DNA of 7,555 bases. Source: Flammeovirgaceae bacterium (GTDB lineage: Bacteria > Bacteroidota > Bacteroidia > Cytophagales > Cyclobacteriaceae). Shown here in pieces: positions 1 through 6,208 of this stretch (its first letter is position 1; every line of letters begins with the position of its first letter). The notes below the pieces were generated by a model, which did no database searches, was not told where the DNA came from, and saw only the letters and a program-made list of their open reading frames with translations. Where the stretch lies: contig QIEB01000276.1 in NCBI GenBank assembly GCA_003229495.1, positions 1 to 7,555 on the forward strand. The letters run 5' to 3'. A program made the translations under genes and the position numbers.

Positions 1-490
1 ATGCTCCCTGTCCAGGCTGCCCTCCTACACTGTTTACCCGAAGTCCTGCCACTTTACCTTGCAGCCCTTGTCCAAGGGTAGCCGGTGGTACTGTGGTCAT
101 TAGTTCTTCGCTGATGCTTCCCACAGAGAAGCTCAAGGTCTTCTTGGATTTGCCTACTGCAGAACCGGTCACCACGATCTCTTCCAATTGAGAAATGTCA
201 GGTGCCAGTAACACATCAATGATACTGCGTCCGTCCAGGGGTATTTCCTGATTGGTGAATCCCACAAAAGAGTAAACCAATGTCACGTCTCCTGAGGGAG
301 CGGTGAGTTTGTAGTTACCGTCAATGTCGGTAACAGCGCCTGTGGTAGTACCTTTAATCAGTACATTCACCCCAGGTAGGCCACCGCCATCGTCGGCGGC
401 AGTCACTATTCCACTTACCGTGATTTCCTGGGCCGTCATGGTGATAACTGACAGGAAGGTGATAAGAGTTAATTGTAGATGTAATTTCAT
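1..490 (-). CDS. SusC/RagA-family TonB-linked outer membrane receptor, N-terminal part
   Basis: Seen: an open frame of 163 codons from ATG at 488-490 that leaves the window at base 1 without a stop; full members are about 1000 residues, so roughly the first sixth is present. Residues 1-21 form a signal peptide (MKLHLQLTLITFLSV..., likely cut near TAQE). Residues about 23-98 form a carboxypeptidase-regulatory-like beta-sandwich with the family signature LPGVNVLIKGTTTGAVTDIDG. Then comes the TonB-box-like LEEIVVTGSA (102-111) and the start of the plug domain, with GQGLQGKVAGLRV (140-152). Known: such proteins are TonB-driven outer-membrane importers that pair with a SusD lipoprotein to take up glycans or peptides. 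Inferred: a susD gene should follow beyond base 1. The gene lies 257 bp downstream of a two-component operon on the same strand, a likely regulator. There is no Shine-Dalgarno sequence; the leader is AT-rich. The substrate cannot be read from this fragment. Confidence 0.94.
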   Translation of the reverse strand, partial: MKLHLQLTLITFLSVITMTAQEITVSGIVTAADDGGGLPGVNVLIKGTTTGAVTDIDGNYKLTAPSGDVTLVYSFVGFTNQEIPLDGRSIIDVLLAPDISQLEEIVVTGSAVGKSKKTLSFSVGSISEELMTTVPPATLGQGLQGKVAGLRVNSVGGQPGQGA

Positions 491-746
491 AAAATTAATG
501 GTTAATTAAAGTTAGGTTTAGAAACACCAATTGAGGTTTCTTTTAAATATAGCAATATTTGCCCAATTACGGGGTATTTCTAAATAATTGATATCCCGCA
601 AATTGTGGTATATTATTGAATATTACAAGAGTGAATAGGGGGATTTTTTAAAACCATCCTTGCTAACTGATGGTTTGAGGTACCTACAGCAAGGACTGAA
701 AACGTTTTAACCGCTATTAAACCCCTAAAATGAGGGAGAAATTTCA
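491..746. other. Intergenic gap between the NarL regulator and the susC-like gene
   Basis: I see no credible gene here. Two overlapping 8-bp inverted repeats sit at 651-695 (separate entry). On the minus strand a weak promoter-like pair for the susC gene is possible: CTTG near 632-635 and ACAATTTG at 599-606, spaced 19 bases, the -7 part having two mismatches to TAnnTTTG. The leader next to the start codon is AT-rich. A separate susC promoter is expected because of the spacing, but I cannot fix its position. Confidence 0.5.
644..695 (-). terminator. Overlapping inverted repeats, candidate terminator of the kinase-regulator operon
   Basis: Reading the minus strand, TCCTTGCT (695-688) can pair with AGCAAGGA (664-657), and AAACCATC (676-669) with GATGGTTT (658-651). 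Both stems are perfect 8-bp matches and share the bases at 657-658, so full forms of both exclude each other. The second stem ends in TTTT followed by A6, a weak U-tract. It lies about 70 bases past the stop of the NarL regulator gene, as expected for a terminator. The nested alternatives could also act as an attenuator in front of the susC-like gene. Folding is inferred by eye. Confidence 0.35.
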
Positions 747-1364
747 CTATATGAACTTATTCTTCAAGGCTACTTCAATAGCCTCTGCCTTGCTGTGGAC
801 TTGTAGTTTGAAGTATATGTTCTTGATATGAGACTTCACGGTTTCTTTATGAATGAATAACTCGTCGGCGATCATGGTATAGCTTTTTCCTTTCGACAGC
901 AACTCCAGCACCTGTGTTTCCCTGCTGGTCAGTGGAGTATTTTGATTCTTCTGAAAAGATTCTACCACCATCCGGGCAATATTGCTGCTCATAGGCGCAC
1001 CTCCATTCATAGCCTCTTTAATGGCATCAATAAGCCGGGAGTATTCGGTATTTTTGGTAATATATCCACAGGCTCCAGCGCAAAGAGCATCAAAGACCAA
1101 TTCACTATTTTCATGCACAGTAATTACAATAATGTTGATTCCGGGCTGTATTTTCTTGATACGGGTACATCCCTCAATCCCACTAATCCCCGGCAATTCG
1201 ATATCCATGAGGATGACATCAGGGTGATCGTCCTTTAATCTCTTAATGGCCTCCTCACAAGTAGCATAGGTGCCAACTACATTATAATCGTTCACACTAT
1301 CAATTAAAAGGGCAAAGCCTTCACGTACTACATCGTTGTCTTCAATAATTGTAATCCTGTTCAT
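747..1364 (-). CDS. NarL/FixJ-family response regulator with LuxR-type DNA-binding domain
   Basis: Role: DNA-binding output protein of a two-component system; phosphorylation of its receiver domain by a partner kinase promotes promoter binding. Seen, 205 residues, the usual family length: receiver domain at about 3-118 with acidic pair E8/D9, phospho-acceptor D54 in ILMDIELPG, switch residue T82 (VITVHE) and conserved K104 (GYITKN). A short linker carries GGAPMSSNIAR, typical of this group. The LuxR-type helix-turn-helix spans about 143-205, with LTSRETQVLELLSKG and the recognition segment IHKETVKSHIKNIYFKL. ATG at 1362-1364 is preceded by a weak purine stretch (AGAGA) and gives a standard receiver start. 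The gene follows the propeller kinase by 53 bp on the same strand, so the two are very probably cotranscribed and cognate. All key residues are intact. Targets may include the susC-like gene downstream (inference). Confidence 0.96.
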   Translation of the reverse strand: MNRITIIEDNDVVREGFALLIDSVNDYNVVGTYATCEEAIKRLKDDHPDVILMDIELPGISGIEGCTRIKKIQPGINIIVITVHENSELVFDALCAGACGYITKNTEYSRLIDAIKEAMNGGAPMSSNIARMVVESFQKNQNTPLTSRETQVLELLSKGKSYTMIADELFIHKETVKSHIKNIYFKLQVHSKAEAIEVALKNKFI

Positions 1365-1417
1365 TAAAATATCTCTAAATTTGAATAGTCAACGCTAATC
1401 AAATACGTTCTAATATG

Positions 1418-4400
1418 TTATCCCTCATTTTGCGGTATTTTGCCTTCCAAGGTAACCTTGGTTCCTATCCCGCTCCCGGAGGATATTACGATCTCCCCTC
1501 CAATTGTTTTAGCTCTTTCCTTCATATTCTGAAAACCCATACCCAGATAGTCATTCTCATGGTAGCCATTGAGCCCTATCCCGTCGTCCTTAAGTTCAAA
1601 TACGAAATTATGATCGGAAACGTTGAAGTTCAGGTAAACATTCTTACAATTTGCGTGCTTAAGGGAGTTGGTCAATGCCTCCTTGAAGATGAAAACCACG
1701 TGACGGCTCCATCCAATGGGAAGTTTCATCTTGGCATCAAATCCATGGTTAGTATCCACATAAAAATTGATGCCTGAATATTCGAACAATTCTTCACCGA
1801 AATCCTTGATGTAAATCAGCATTTCATTTACATCATCACTTTGGGGGTCAATGGACCAGATAAAATCCCTGGTGCCGGTGAATAGTGTCTTGGTAAACTG
1901 ACCTAGCTTCTGTAAAAGCTCTTCAACCCCCTTGTTCCCTGACGACAACTTTGCCTGGATCAATTGCACTAATACGTTTATACTGGCTAGTTGATTGCCC
2001 ACTTGGTCATGGAAGTCCTCGGCCACTCTTCTCCGGACTTTTACAGTCTCCTGGTCCTTTATCTTTTCCACCTGTATCAATGACCTCAGTTTTTCCTGTA
2101 CTCGAAAATTATAATATAAACGTCCGGCAATTCCTACAATCAACACCGACAGGGTAAAGAACCACCAGGTTCTCCAATATGGTGGAGTTATCTCAAACCC
2201 AAAGGAAGCTGCCTTTTCATTCCATACTCCATCGTTATTGGATGCCCTTACTTTGAAAACATAATCTTCGGGGGGTAGATTGGTGTAAACGGCTTCTTTC
2301 TTTTTAGTAACAGGCTGCCAGTTAGGATCAAAATTTTCAAGGGTATATTGATAACTTACTCTGTCAGGATTTCTTAGGCTATTGCCAAAAAATTCAAAAG
2401 TAAGATGGTTTTGAGTATGTGAAAGTTTTAAGTTCTCCGGCAAATTGAACCATTGGGTGGTGTTGTTACTTAATTCACTCCAATCAACCTTTTGGGAGAA
2501 CAACCGAATTCCTGTAATGTAGGTAATTGGTTGGAGGATATTGATTCTATCCAGTTTCGGATGGCATTTAAAGGCCCCTTCAACAGTACCAAACCAAATA
2601 GATCCATCAGGTTCTGTGTAAATGGCATTTGTGTTGGTCTCTATACCAAAAAATCCTTCGTTGGCCGCGAAATTCCGGATCTTGCGAATTTCCCCGGATT
2701 TGAAAAAGCTCAACTTGTCCAGACCATGTGGGGTACCCACCCAAAGTGACCCTAACTGATCCATCGCCAGACTGTAAACTATGTTTGATGAAAGGCCCTG
2801 TTTTTCAGTATAGTGCATCATTTTTCCAGAGGCCGGGTCAAAATACAATATTCCGTCATCGACCAGCGCACACCATACACCTCCTTTATTATCCTGGAAA
2901 ATAGTGGACACCGGCCAATGTTTTAAACTGTCAATCTCGAAATAATCCTGAATAGACTTTCCATCGAAAACTTTCAAGCCACCATTGGTCCCAAGCAAAA
3001 TGCGGCCGTCTTGTGCTTCTACTAAAGTCCTGATGCGGTTATGAGGTATTTCTCCGTCATACAAATAGTTTTTAAAGTACACCCCTTCTTCTCGATCGAT
3101 ATAGCTCAGTCCCATGGAGGTTCCGCAAAAAAGTGAGCCATCATCACATTTGAGAATTGAAAAAACCTTATTGGATGGCAGTCCATGCTCTAAATAATAG
3201 CTGGTGAATTTACCCTCGGCATATTTATTTAACCCCCATGCCGTTGCCACCCACAAGTCTCCGTTATCATCAGGAATGGCACTATAAACAAAGTCATTGC
3301 TTAAACCCTGTTCATGACCCAAGTCTTTAACCGTGTAGTGTGCACCCGGGCCATCCGGAGGAATAAAATGATATACTCCACCGCCGTAGGACCCAAACCA
3401 ATAATCCCCTTTTTCGCCCTGGCTAATTGAAGATATATAATCGTAGGCAACGCCATGTCCTTTACCAATGTGAGTGAAAGTTTCTCCCAAAGATTTGTAC
3501 AAACCACCCCCAAATGATCCAAACCAGAGGGTACCCTCCCGGTCTTTGAGGATTTTATATATTATATTGTCGGTGAGGCCATCCGAAGCATTTACTTGAG
3601 TACATGACCCTTGTTGAAATCTATAGGCTCCATTGGTAGTTCCTATCCAGATGATGCCCTCATTTTCTTCACTGATACTGTAAATTGCAAAATCATGTGA
3701 CTTATCGGGAAAGGAATGCACGAATTCAAATTCTTCTGCATTCCATAGGTATAATCCTTGACTGGTGCCTAGCCAAACCCTATCATTTTGGTCTGCAAAT
3801 ATTGTAGTTAGTCCGGCTTGTTGGAGATCCTTCCCTAAAGGGGCTTTTTGGAATTGCTGATCTTGATATCTGAAAACACCTTCATTGTATGTAGCAATCC
3901 ATATTGCCTCGGATGTCTCTGCAAATCCACTAATTTTCCCTTGGGGAACACCATCTAAATTCCGGAAGTTACTAATACCCTGATCCGGCGTCATCATCGA
4001 AACTCCCCCGGTGGTGGTGGAGAACCAAATATTACCATATCGATCTGATGCTATTTGGGTCACCCGTTGACTGATGTTTAGCCCCTCCAAGGGAAAGTTG
4101 TGGAACTCCGCACCATCATAGCTGGAAATACCCAGATCAGTTCCCACCCAAACATTACCCTCACCATCAATGGTTACACAAAATATTTTATTGCTGGCCA
4201 GACCATTTTGTTTCTTGAAGGTTGCAAAATCCACTCCATTGAATTTGCTTAAGCCACCATTGGTGGCCAACCACAAATTGCCAAATCGGTCCTCGGCAAT
4301 ATCCATCACATTGGACTGAGCCAAACCATCCCGGACAGAATAAGCAGCAAATCCCCGGCTTTGTGAGCATAGCTCCACAATAATAAAATACAAAGGGATT

Positions 4401-4423
4401 AGTATGCAGAGTGTTCTGTACAA
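1418..4423 (-). CDS. Two-propeller sensor histidine kinase (Reg_prop, Y_Y_Y, HisKA_3, HATPase)
   Basis: Role: membrane sensor that autophosphorylates and passes phosphate to the NarL-type regulator encoded 53 bp downstream. Seen, 1001 residues: hydrophobic signal segment 4-18; 14 propeller repeats of the form (I/L/V)W(V/F/I)GT.xG(L/V), at about residues 51, 91, 132, 174, 216, 258, 299, 341, 390, 431, 475, 516, 560 and 609, matching two seven-bladed propellers; a Y_Y_Y domain at about 683-748 ending in ITPPYWRTWWF; one membrane span at about 753-772; a short coiled region; HisKA_3 with phospho-acceptor H805 in AEDFHDQVGNQLA; HATPase with N-box FKEALTNSLKHA (N919), G1 DDGIG (946-950) and G2 GMGF (961-964). 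This is the sensor half of a hybrid two-component (HTCS) protein, without its fused receiver and AraC domains. The start is TTG at 4421-4423: an in-frame TGA lies just upstream and the first in-frame ATG is codon 40, after the signal segment. The propellers probably bind a periplasmic glycan or other nutrient; the ligand is unknown. Confidence 0.96.
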   Translation of the reverse strand: MYRTLCILIPLYFIIVELCSQSRGFAAYSVRDGLAQSNVMDIAEDRFGNLWLATNGGLSKFNGVDFATFKKQNGLASNKIFCVTIDGEGNVWVGTDLGISSYDGAEFHNFPLEGLNISQRVTQIASDRYGNIWFSTTTGGVSMMTPDQGISNFRNLDGVPQGKISGFAETSEAIWIATYNEGVFRYQDQQFQKAPLGKDLQQAGLTTIFADQNDRVWLGTSQGLYLWNAEEFEFVHSFPDKSHDFAIYSISEENEGIIWIGTTNGAYRFQQGSCTQVNASDGLTDNIIYKILKDREGTLWFGSFGGGLYKSLGETFTHIGKGHGVAYDYISSISQGEKGDYWFGSYGGGVYHFIPPDGPGAHYTVKDLGHEQGLSNDFVYSAIPDDNGDLWVATAWGLNKYAEGKFTSYYLEHGLPSNKVFSILKCDDGSLFCGTSMGLSYIDREEGVYFKNYLYDGEIPHNRIRTLVEAQDGRILLGTNGGLKVFDGKSIQDYFEIDSLKHWPVSTIFQDNKGGVWCALVDDGILYFDPASGKMMHYTEKQGLSSNIVYSLAMDQLGSLWVGTPHGLDKLSFFKSGEIRKIRNFAANEGFFGIETNTNAIYTEPDGSIWFGTVEGAFKCHPKLDRINILQPITYITGIRLFSQKVDWSELSNNTTQWFNLPENLKLSHTQNHLTFEFFGNSLRNPDRVSYQYTLENFDPNWQPVTKKKEAVYTNLPPEDYVFKVRASNNDGVWNEKAASFGFEITPPYWRTWWFFTLSVLIVGIAGRLYYNFRVQEKLRSLIQVEKIKDQETVKVRRRVAEDFHDQVGNQLASINVLVQLIQAKLSSGNKGVEELLQKLGQFTKTLFTGTRDFIWSIDPQSDDVNEMLIYIKDFGEELFEYSGINFYVDTNHGFDAKMKLPIGWSRHVVFIFKEALTNSLKHANCKNVYLNFNVSDHNFVFELKDDGIGLNGYHENDYLGMGFQNMKERAKTIGGEIVISSGSGIGTKVTLEGKIPQNEG

Positions 4424-4480
4424 ATTTTGGGTACCTAAATAGGGTCAGGATATACGAAAATAAGCATTTCAAGAAAACTT

Positions 4481-4491
4481 TATTCCGAATA
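4481..4491. promoter_or_regulatory. Perfect 11-bp dyad TATTCCGAATA, possible operator
   Basis: The site is a perfect palindrome with 5-bp arms around one central base. It lies about 60 bases upstream of the kinase TTG start, just upstream of the weak minus-strand -7 element. Its core ATTCCGAA recurs at 4674-4681 in the same intergenic region. A regulator site is inferred only from symmetry and position; chance is a real alternative in AT-rich DNA. Confidence 0.2.
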
Positions 4492-4551
4492 AAATAGCGA
4501 AAAGTCGAAAATCCCTCATTCTACGGGATAGTCCGGAACCAGGGTATTGGA

Positions 4552-4559
4552 TATTTTTG
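4552..4559 (+). promoter_or_regulatory. Bacteroidota-type -7 promoter element TATTTTTG
   Basis: TATTTTTG matches the Bacteroidota consensus TAnnTTTG at every fixed position. I find no good TTTG-like -33 element 19-21 bases upstream, which lowers confidence. Transcription would begin near 4564-4568 and run straight into the hairpin at 4583-4643. It is the best plus-strand promoter candidate I find before the NtrC-type regulator; later matches at 4709-4716 and 4775-4782 each carry one mismatch. Confidence 0.35.
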
Positions 4560-4582
4560 ACTAAGCTTTTGATTGTTTATAG

Positions 4583-4643
4583 AAGGCTTTCCAGAAGTTG
4601 TAAGACCAGGAATCACTTACAATTCTCTTGGAAAGCCTTTTTT
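4583..4643 (+). terminator. Intrinsic-terminator-like hairpin in the leader of the NtrC-type regulator
   Basis: AAGGCTTTCC (4583-4592) pairs perfectly with GGAAAGCCTT (4630-4639). The stem extends inward through an imperfect part in which GTTGTAAG (4598-4605) pairs with CTTACAAT (4616-4623, one G-T), around an 11-base loop. T6 (4638-4643) follows, so it reads as a terminator on the plus strand; the minus side has no matching U-tract. No plus-strand gene lies upstream in the window, so it either ends a short transcript starting nearby or attenuates transcription into the regulator gene 190 bases downstream. A miniature inverted-repeat remnant is an alternative. Confidence 0.6.
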
Positions 4644-4700
4644 ATTGTGCGAAAATTTCTCTTTTTGTGTTCGATTCCGAAACATATAATGTCCGATATC

Positions 4701-4774
4701 GTACATTATAGATTGGTCGTTCTCAATGAACAATCTGTAAATGTTCAGTTGCAATTCATTGACTATGAATGTAC
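4701..4774 (+). repeat. Nested inverted repeats, candidate structured leader RNA
   Basis: Perfect 7-bp arms GTACATT (4701-4707) and AATGTAC (4768-4774) enclose perfect 7-bp arms CAATGAA (4724-4730) and TTCATTG (4755-4761). These in turn enclose CAATCTG (4731-4737) against CAGTTG (4746-4751) with one bulged T and an 8-base loop. A competing pairing joins 4703-4718 to 4728-4744. The segment ends 57 bases before the GTG of the regulator gene. Structure is inferred by hand pairing only. Confidence 0.3.
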
Positions 4775-4831
4775 TAGTTTGGCATAGATTTAGGATCAAT
4801 TATAGAAAAATGAACCAAAAAGTTAGAATTC

Positions 4832-6208
4832 GTGGAAAAAGAACTTGGAAAAATACTGATAATAGATGATGATGAGGATGTGCTACTAGCTGCCAAATTG
4901 CTTTTAAAGAGACACGCACATGAAGTTTTAATCGAAAAAAACCCTAAAAAAATTCCCTTTTTACTGAACAATGACACCTACGATGTAATTCTGCTTGATA
5001 TGAATTTCAGTAAGGACATCACCAGTGGAAAAGAGGGATTTTACTGGCTCAGCCAAATACGAGAAAAAGATCCCAGTGCGGTGGTGATATTGGTTACCGC
5101 CTTTGGGGACGTGGAAATGGCGGTAAAAGCATTAAAACAGGGAGCTACGGATTTTGTCCTCAAGCCTTGGCAAAATGAAAAACTCATTGCCACCATATCA
5201 GCAGCACTGAGGCTAAAGAACTCCTACAGAGAGGTTGACAAGTTAAAACAGGAGAAAAAGCAGCTAGTGGAAGGAATGAACCAGCCCTTCAAAGAAATGA
5301 TCGGGGAGAGTACGGCAATGCGAAACGTTTTTTCCATTATCGATAAAGTGGCACAAACTGATGCCAATATTTTAATACTTGGTGAAAACGGTACTGGAAA
5401 GGAATTGGTGGCCCGGGCAATACATAAGCACTCCCACCGACAAGACAGCGTCTTTATCGGAGTAGATATGGGAGCAATCACCGAAACTCTTTTTGAAAGT
5501 GAGTTATTTGGTCACAAGAGAGGGGCATTCACAGATGCTCGTGAAGACCGCGTGGGTCGATTTGAGTTGGCCAATACCGGCACTCTTTTCCTTGATGAGA
5601 TCGGGAATTTAAATCACCCACTACAATCTAAACTACTTACTGTTCTTCAAAACCGTCAGATAACCAGAATTGGCTCCAATACTAATCTGTCAATTGATAT
5701 TCGATTAATTTGTGCTACTAATATGCCGCTCTACGATATGGTAAAAGAAAATAGTTTCCGTCAGGATCTTCTTTACCGGATCAACACGGTGGAACTATAC
5801 CTTCCCTCCTTAAGGGAACGGATTGAAGATATTCCTCTGCTGGGAGAACATTTTTTGAAAACCTATTGTGCCAAATATCGCAAGCCAAAAGCAAAGCTAA
5901 CATCAAGTACCATAAAGAAATTACAGGATTATGCCTGGCCTGGAAATGTTCGGGAGTTGCAGCACGGAATTGAACGTGCTATCATTATGAGTGAGTCGAA
6001 CATGCTTACTCCCGATGACTTTTTCTTTCTGAACTCCCAAGGCGATGATCAGACGACAGCTATGGATTCTTTCAATCTGGAGGAAGTGGAAAAAACTTTA
6101 ATACAAAAGGCCATACAAAAAAGCTCAGGCAATATTTCAAAGGCAGCCAAAGAGCTTGGTTTAACCAGGGCCAGTCTTTATAGAAGACTGGAAAAACATG
6201 GGCTATAA
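4832..6208 (+). CDS. NtrC-family sigma-54-dependent response regulator
   Basis: Role: receiver-controlled AAA+ activator that remodels sigma-54 RNA polymerase to open promoters. Seen, 458 residues, normal length: receiver domain about 7-125 with acidic D12-D14, phospho-acceptor D56 (ILLDMNFS), T89 and K111 (LKPW); AAA+ domain about 155-390 with Walker A GENGTGKE (184-191), sigma-54 contact loop GAFTDA (231-236), Walker B TLFLDEIG (251-258), arginine-finger region FRQDLLYRIN (309-318) and sensor II WPGNVREL (369-376); Fis-type helix-turn-helix at about 415-458, with SGNISKAAKELGLTRASLYR. The start is GTG at 4832: it is the only standard start between an in-frame TGA at 4811-4813 and the receiver domain, and gives the usual short lead-in. 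No Shine-Dalgarno sequence is visible. The partner kinase gene overlaps its end by 11 bp. The GAFTDA variant keeps the critical threonine and, as I recall, is common in Bacteroidota. Targets are not identifiable here. Confidence 0.97.
   Translation: MEKELGKILIIDDDEDVLLAAKLLLKRHAHEVLIEKNPKKIPFLLNNDTYDVILLDMNFSKDITSGKEGFYWLSQIREKDPSAVVILVTAFGDVEMAVKALKQGATDFVLKPWQNEKLIATISAALRLKNSYREVDKLKQEKKQLVEGMNQPFKEMIGESTAMRNVFSIIDKVAQTDANILILGENGTGKELVARAIHKHSHRQDSVFIGVDMGAITETLFESELFGHKRGAFTDAREDRVGRFELANTGTLFLDEIGNLNHPLQSKLLTVLQNRQITRIGSNTNLSIDIRLICATNMPLYDMVKENSFRQDLLYRINTVELYLPSLRERIEDIPLLGEHFLKTYCAKYRKPKAKLTSSTIKKLQDYAWPGNVRELQHGIERAIIMSESNMLTPDDFFFLNSQGDDQTTAMDSFNLEEVEKTLIQKAIQKSSGNISKAAKELGLTRASLYRRLEKHGL

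Larger units (their letters stand above)
4424..4831. other. Divergent intergenic region between the two two-component systems
   Basis: These 408 bases separate the leftward propeller kinase from the rightward NtrC-type regulator. I see no convincing gene; open frames crossing it look like random protein. From left to right it holds: a possible minus-strand -7 element TATTTTCG (4462-4455, one mismatch to TAnnTTTG) about 30 bases before the TTG start; a perfect dyad TATTC-C-GAATA at 4481-4491; an ATCCC/GGGAT dyad at 4511-4529; a perfect plus-strand -7 element at 4552-4559; a strong terminator-like hairpin at 4583-4643; and a foldable segment at 4701-4774. The octamer ATTCCGAA occurs at 4482-4489 and again at 4674-4681. 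Confidence 0.6.

Noticed and set aside
549..566. Sigma-54-like -24/-12 element TTGGGCAAATATTGCTAT on the minus strand before the susC-like gene
   Set aside because: GG and GC are separated by 9 bases instead of the required 10, and spacing of this promoter class is strict.
726..1437. AAAATGAGGGA at 726-736 (plus) and its inverse copy at 1427-1437
   Set aside because: An 11-base match, one copy lying in the coding end of the kinase; no flanking symmetry or element-like context, so probably chance.
942..1777. Plus-strand open frames of 81-120 codons antisense to the NarL regulator and the kinase C-terminus
   Set aside because: Shadows of clearly coding minus-strand frames whose family motifs are intact.
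2492..4400. Repeated WxGTxxG coding units as possible DNA direct repeats
   Set aside because: The repetition is at protein level only (propeller blades); the nucleotide sequences have diverged.
4188..4472. 94-codon minus-strand frame starting MKCLFSYILTLF, as an alternative N-terminus for the kinase
   Set aside because: It runs in another frame, and after the first dozen residues it reads as unstructured sequence. The kinase frame has its own hydrophobic signal segment right after TTG, so a frameshift need not be invoked.
4557..4799. Plus- and minus-strand open frames of 76 and 60 codons in the divergent intergenic region
   Set aside because: They span the hairpin and inverted repeats, show no domain-like composition and overlap each other on opposite strands.
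4810..4869. 19-codon basic frame from ATG at 4810 as a leader peptide gene
   Set aside because: Too short to support by itself, and its basic bias comes from A-rich DNA; kept only as a note on the regulator start.
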